Below, in pieces: positions 6,284-8,889 of a stretch of 8,889 nt of DNA. How positions within the stretch are numbered: position 1 is the stretch's first letter; every line of letters begins with the position of its first letter. The position numbers and the translations under genes were made by a program. The DNA is from Candidatus Bathycorpusculum sp. (GTDB taxonomy: Archaea; Thermoproteota; Bathyarchaeia; Bathyarchaeales; Bathycorpusculaceae): assembly GCA_009779045.1 (NCBI GenBank), contig WREZ01000038.1:1-8889 (forward strand), given 5' to 3'. The notes below the pieces were generated by a model. It searched no databases. It had not been told where the DNA came from and saw nothing but the letters and a program-made list of their open reading frames with translations.

Positions 6284-6556
6284 ATGGATTTAGTTTACGT
6301 TCTTGTGCCTGTTGTGTTGGTTGGTTTTTTGGTTTTGTTTGTTTTGTTGCCGCGATATGGCCCTCATTATACTTCGCGTTTGGTTTGTCCTAGTTGTCGT
6401 AAGGGTTTTAATTTTCATTGGGTCCCCGGGGCAACATTGACTTCGTTGCGGTATGGTAACAGGCGACGTTTGAAGTGTCCTTATTGTAGACAAGTTAACA
6501 CTTTTGATGTTGCATCTACAAGGGTTAGTCAGCCTAAGGTTAGGCAGAAAGTTTGA
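6284..6556 (+). CDS. Membrane-anchored zinc-ribbon protein
   Basis: This 90-residue protein has one N-terminal membrane helix (about residues 4-22, nearly all Val/Leu/Phe). A soluble part with two CPxC knuckles follows, CPSC (35-38) and CPYC (65-68), 26 residues apart. These are typical of a zinc ribbon. Between them lie aromatic and basic residues (FNFHW, RYGNRRR), and the tail is basic. The basic residues after the helix suggest the ribbon is cytoplasmic, by the positive-inside rule. The sense strand is about 87% G+T around 6301-6360, the reverse of glyA just upstream. It lies between glyA and serA on the same strand but seems to have its own promoter. No function is assigned; a role in serine metabolism would rest on position alone. 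Confidence 0.75.
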   Translation: MDLVYVLVPVVLVGFLVLFVLLPRYGPHYTSRLVCPSCRKGFNFHWVPGATLTSLRYGNRRRLKCPYCRQVNTFDVASTRVSQPKVRQKV

Positions 6557-6571
6557 GTTATTGTTTAGAAA

Positions 6572-6579
6572 CTTTATTA
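6572..6579 (+). promoter_or_regulatory. Candidate TATA box of serA
   Basis: CTTTATTA lies 33-40 bases before the ATG at 6612. It predicts transcription start near 6602 and a 10-base leader. This supports ATG 6612 rather than TTG 6600, which would fall at or before the start of the transcript. Confidence 0.4.
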
Positions 6580-6611
6580 GTTATAGGTACTATTAGTTTT
6601 TGTTAACTATT

Positions 6612-7811
6612 ATGGAGACTCTTGCTGTGAAAGTACTCTTAAATGATGGTTTAGAGGCGCAGGGCCTAAAAGTTTTTCATGACGCTGGAATAGAAACAGA
6701 TACAAGGAAACGTGACTTGAATGGATTACTCTCTGAGATAGGAGAGTTTGACGCGTTAGTTGTTAGAAGTGCTACAAAAGTTACGCGTGAGATTATTGAA
6801 GCGGGTGCTAAGGGTAATCTTAAAATTATCGGTAGAGCAGGGGTTGGTTATGATAATATTGATGCGGTAGCTGCTTCTGAGTATGGTGTTGTGGTAAAGA
6901 TTGCTCCTTTTGGAAGTACTAATGCTGTGGCAGAGTTAGCTATTGACTTAATGTTAAGTATTTCGCGTAATACGGCGCAGGCGCATCATTCGCTTAAAAA
7001 TGGGGTTTGGATAAAAAAGAAGTTTGAAGGCACAGAGCTTGCACATAAAACGTTAGGCATTATTGGTTGTGGCAGAATTGGTCAAAAGCTTGCTCAAATA
7101 GCTAAACGTGGCTTTGACATGGAAGTTATAGGCTATGATCTATTTCCCATTCAAGAGAGCGGAATTAAGTATGTGAATGATAAAGAGGAAGTTTTCAAAA
7201 CTGCAGATTATATTAGCATTCATACCGGCGGTAAAGATATTATCATAGGTGAAAAAGAGCTAGCTCAAATGAAGCCTAAAGTGTTTATTATAAACACGTC
7301 TCGAGGTAACAATATTGACCAAGTAGCGCTCTATAACGCTTTAAAAGATAAGAAAATTGGCGGTTACGCAACAGATGTCTATAAAGAGGAGCCTAAAACA
7401 GAAGGCGACCCCTTTAATGATCAATTAAAAGAGTTAGACAACGTAGTATTAAGCAGTCATCTTGGTGCATCAACTGTTGAATCTCAAGTAGAGACCTCCG
7501 CCGAAATTGCACGAGTCCTCTCTAACTATCTTAAAAGCGGAGACTTTACAAACGCTGTTAACGCAAGCGAAAACATTACCGTAGAAGAAAAACCCATATT
7601 TACACTCTTCATACACCACAAAGACGTCCCCGGCGTATTTGCAAACATAGACAAAGTCTTAGCTGACAACAACATAAACATCCGCGCTAACTATAGCCGC
7701 CAAATAAGCAACGGCCACGCCATAAGCGTATATGTACTACACCAAAAAGTAACACCAGACATCATAGCACAACTAAAAACAACACCAAACGTCTGCAACG
7801 TCAAATACTAA
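6612..7811 (+). CDS. serA: D-3-phosphoglycerate dehydrogenase with ACT domain
   Basis: This 399-residue enzyme oxidises 3-phosphoglycerate to 3-phosphohydroxypyruvate with NAD+, the first step of phosphorylated serine synthesis. Visible features are GRAGVGYDNID (74-84), the Rossmann motif GCGRIG (152-157) with D176 as likely NAD-ribose ligand, catalytic R231 (NTSRG), E260 (DVYKEEP) and H283 (SSHLGAST). The C-terminal ACT domain is about 329-399. It lacks the intervening ASB domain of 520-530-residue PGDHs and is built like the E. coli enzyme. By hand alignment, H336, D338 and N356 fall at the E. coli serine-binding positions H344, N346 and N364, so feedback inhibition by serine is plausible. 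ATG 6612 was chosen over in-frame TTG 6600 because it fits the family N-terminus and the promoter spacing. The sense strand shifts from G/T-rich at the 5' end to strongly A/C-rich at the 3' end. Confidence 0.95.
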   Translation: METLAVKVLLNDGLEAQGLKVFHDAGIETDTRKRDLNGLLSEIGEFDALVVRSATKVTREIIEAGAKGNLKIIGRAGVGYDNIDAVAASEYGVVVKIAPFGSTNAVAELAIDLMLSISRNTAQAHHSLKNGVWIKKKFEGTELAHKTLGIIGCGRIGQKLAQIAKRGFDMEVIGYDLFPIQESGIKYVNDKEEVFKTADYISIHTGGKDIIIGEKELAQMKPKVFIINTSRGNNIDQVALYNALKDKKIGGYATDVYKEEPKTEGDPFNDQLKELDNVVLSSHLGASTVESQVETSAEIARVLSNYLKSGDFTNAVNASENITVEEKPIFTLFIHHKDVPGVFANIDKVLADNNINIRANYSRQISNGHAISVYVLHQKVTPDIIAQLKTTPNVCNVKY

Positions 7812-7824
7812 CAAAAAACCCACT

Positions 7825-7851
7825 CTTCTTTAATTTTTATTTCATAAACAA
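7825..7851 (+). terminator. T-rich terminator region after serA
   Basis: The plus strand changes from A/C-rich to T-rich within 30 bases of the serA stop, with T-clusters in CTTCTTTAATTTTTATTTC. This is the usual form of intrinsic archaeal termination. No hairpin is needed or seen. Confidence 0.45.
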
Positions 7852-7916
7852 CAAAATAACAACAACCAATTTTAACCAAAATAATACGCCCTGCTTTGAT
7901 TTGAAATTAGCATTCT

Positions 7917-7923
7917 AAAAAAA
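7917..7923 (-). terminator. T7 tract after the DUF790 gene
   Basis: Read on the minus strand, a run of seven T lies about 36 bases beyond the stop of the DUF790/Bax1 gene. It is a likely termination site for that convergent gene. Confidence 0.4.
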
Positions 7924-7958
7924 GGTTGTACCGTTAAAGTTTTTAGAGCCGAACGTGT

Positions 7959-8889
7959 TTATTGATTAGTTAGGGTTTTTTTGAGGGTTGGTATGATTTC
8001 TGCTTGGTTGCTGTTTATGCCGTTCCATTTTATTTTGTAGTTAAGTTGGTCTAATATGTTGGTTATGTCGTTTACGCCTTCGGTTTCAATTAGGGTGGTT
8101 GCTTGGCTTAGGGTTATTTTTCCTTTTTGTTGTATAGTATTGGCTAGTGTGTTGGATATTTGTTGGAGTTTTTCTTTGCTTATTAAACCGTTAGATATGG
8201 GTATGTAATCAGGAGGGGGGTTAGTGGTTAATACTTCTTGTACGGCTTCTATGGTAAGTCCTATGCGTTGGGCAAATTCATCATAGTGTAGTATGGGTTC
8301 TGTGAATGTGATGTTCATGTCTTTTAGAAGCTGGATTTGTTTTGTTTTGATTTCTTGGAATTCTTTATGGAGGTATTGTAGTATGGGTGCCAAGGGGATT
8401 TTGTCTTTGTAGTAGATAAAGTGTAGTTGAGGTCGTTTTTCTATGGTGGCGAGTTTTTCGCAGGCTAAGGTTTCGCGGACGGCTATTATCATTTTTGTGT
8501 TTACTTGTTTTAGTTTTTCTATTTTGCGTTGTAGATATTCTTCAGTCCAAAATCCGACGATTTCTAAATAGATTTTGAGACCTGCTTTTTCTATGGAGAA
8601 GTCAGGTATGAGAACCGTGTTGCCTGTTAAAACGGGTTCAGGTTCACGTTTAAGAAACCATCCCGAGTTTACCGCGCTAAATTGGCGGGCAAAATTTTCT
8701 TCATCAGAGCTATCATAAGTTACTGTTGACGTGCTAGGGGTGGTGGGTGTGGGTAGTAAGGTGTTGTGTTTGGTGTTGTTTATTTCAAAATTGCATATTT
8801 CGTTAGTGTATCGCCAGAGTATTTTGGCGTTTAGGGTCCATGTTTGGTTGGCCATAATTATAGGTAGTAATTTTGCTATGTTAATGCCA
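7959..8889 (-). CDS. DUF790/Bax1-family nuclease, 5' end outside window
   Basis: This is the C-terminal part, 309 residues, of a DUF790 protein related to Bax1, the archaeal nuclease that partners the XPB helicase in DNA repair. An ATG occurs at 8855, but the frame stays open to the edge. The 11 codons upstream read GINIAKLLPII, which fits the YG-x-x-x-A-x-L-P region preceding the W-x-L-x-A motif in this family. The gene is therefore cut by the window, and 8855 is not its start. Counting from 8855, D85 (PDFS) and E98 (YLEIVGFWTEEYLQRK) are the likely PD-(D/E)xK-type active-site residues. EENFARQF and LKREPEPV upstream are also typical of the family. A Thr/Pro/Ser-rich loop is at 33-50. The C-terminal 120 residues look helical and may include a winged-helix module. 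Roughly 170-190 N-terminal residues are missing if it has family length. No XPB gene is visible. Confidence 0.87.
   Translation of the reverse strand, partial: GINIAKLLPIIMANQTWTLNAKILWRYTNEICNFEINNTKHNTLLPTPTTPSTSTVTYDSSDEENFARQFSAVNSGWFLKREPEPVLTGNTVLIPDFSIEKAGLKIYLEIVGFWTEEYLQRKIEKLKQVNTKMIIAVRETLACEKLATIEKRPQLHFIYYKDKIPLAPILQYLHKEFQEIKTKQIQLLKDMNITFTEPILHYDEFAQRIGLTIEAVQEVLTTNPPPDYIPISNGLISKEKLQQISNTLANTIQQKGKITLSQATTLIETEGVNDITNILDQLNYKIKWNGINSNQAEIIPTLKKTLTNQ

Noticed and set aside
1..8889. CRISPR array, insertion sequence or attachment site
   Set aside because: No spaced direct repeats, transposase-like frame or flanking duplications were found by eye.

Overview
The window looks archaeal, of moderate-to-low GC. 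Initiation regions use YTTATA-like TATA elements and short leaders rather than -35/-10 boxes. There is a Bax1-type nuclease (DUF790), an archaeal-type serine hydroxymethyltransferase, and a DtxR-type regulator fused to FeoA. Gene ends are marked by T-tracts. A lineage near Bathyarchaeia (TACK) is my best guess from the flavour of the proteins, but it is inference and needs a marker-gene check.

Layout. Positions 1-304 hold an extreme A/C-rich stretch with no gene I can support; the first 122 bases contain no G. Positions 305-1804 carry three unrecognised plus-strand genes: a 155-aa protein with a C-terminal CxxC/CxxC zinc knuckle, a 73-aa two-helix membrane peptide, and a 222-aa protein of two small domains joined by a Thr/Pro-rich linker. 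The last two are probably co-transcribed. Positions 1847-4641 (minus) form a ferrous-iron uptake operon: the DtxR-FeoA fusion regulator followed after 23 bases by FeoB. Two DtxR-type palindromes flank its TATA box, which suggests metal-dependent autoregulation. Divergently, 4795-6129 (plus) is glyA, with a perfect 7-base inverted repeat over its predicted start of transcription. After a hairpin and two T7 tracts comes a 90-aa membrane-anchored zinc-ribbon protein (6284-6556), then serA (6612-7811), a short PGDH with a C-terminal ACT domain. A DUF790/Bax1 nuclease runs leftward from beyond the right edge to 7959; its 5' end lies outside the window.

How the genes fit together. SerA catalyses the committed step from 3-phosphoglycerate towards serine, and GlyA converts serine to glycine with one-carbon transfer, so the plus-strand block from 4795 to 7811 is serine/one-carbon metabolism. 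The dtxR-feoA/feoB pair senses and imports Fe(II). The Bax1 homologue belongs to DNA repair with an XPB helicase, which is not visible here.

The least explained large-scale signal is a sawtooth in keto (G+T) versus amino (A+C) composition. It flips at several gene boundaries and runs as a gradient inside serA and feoB. The least explained genes are the three at the left.
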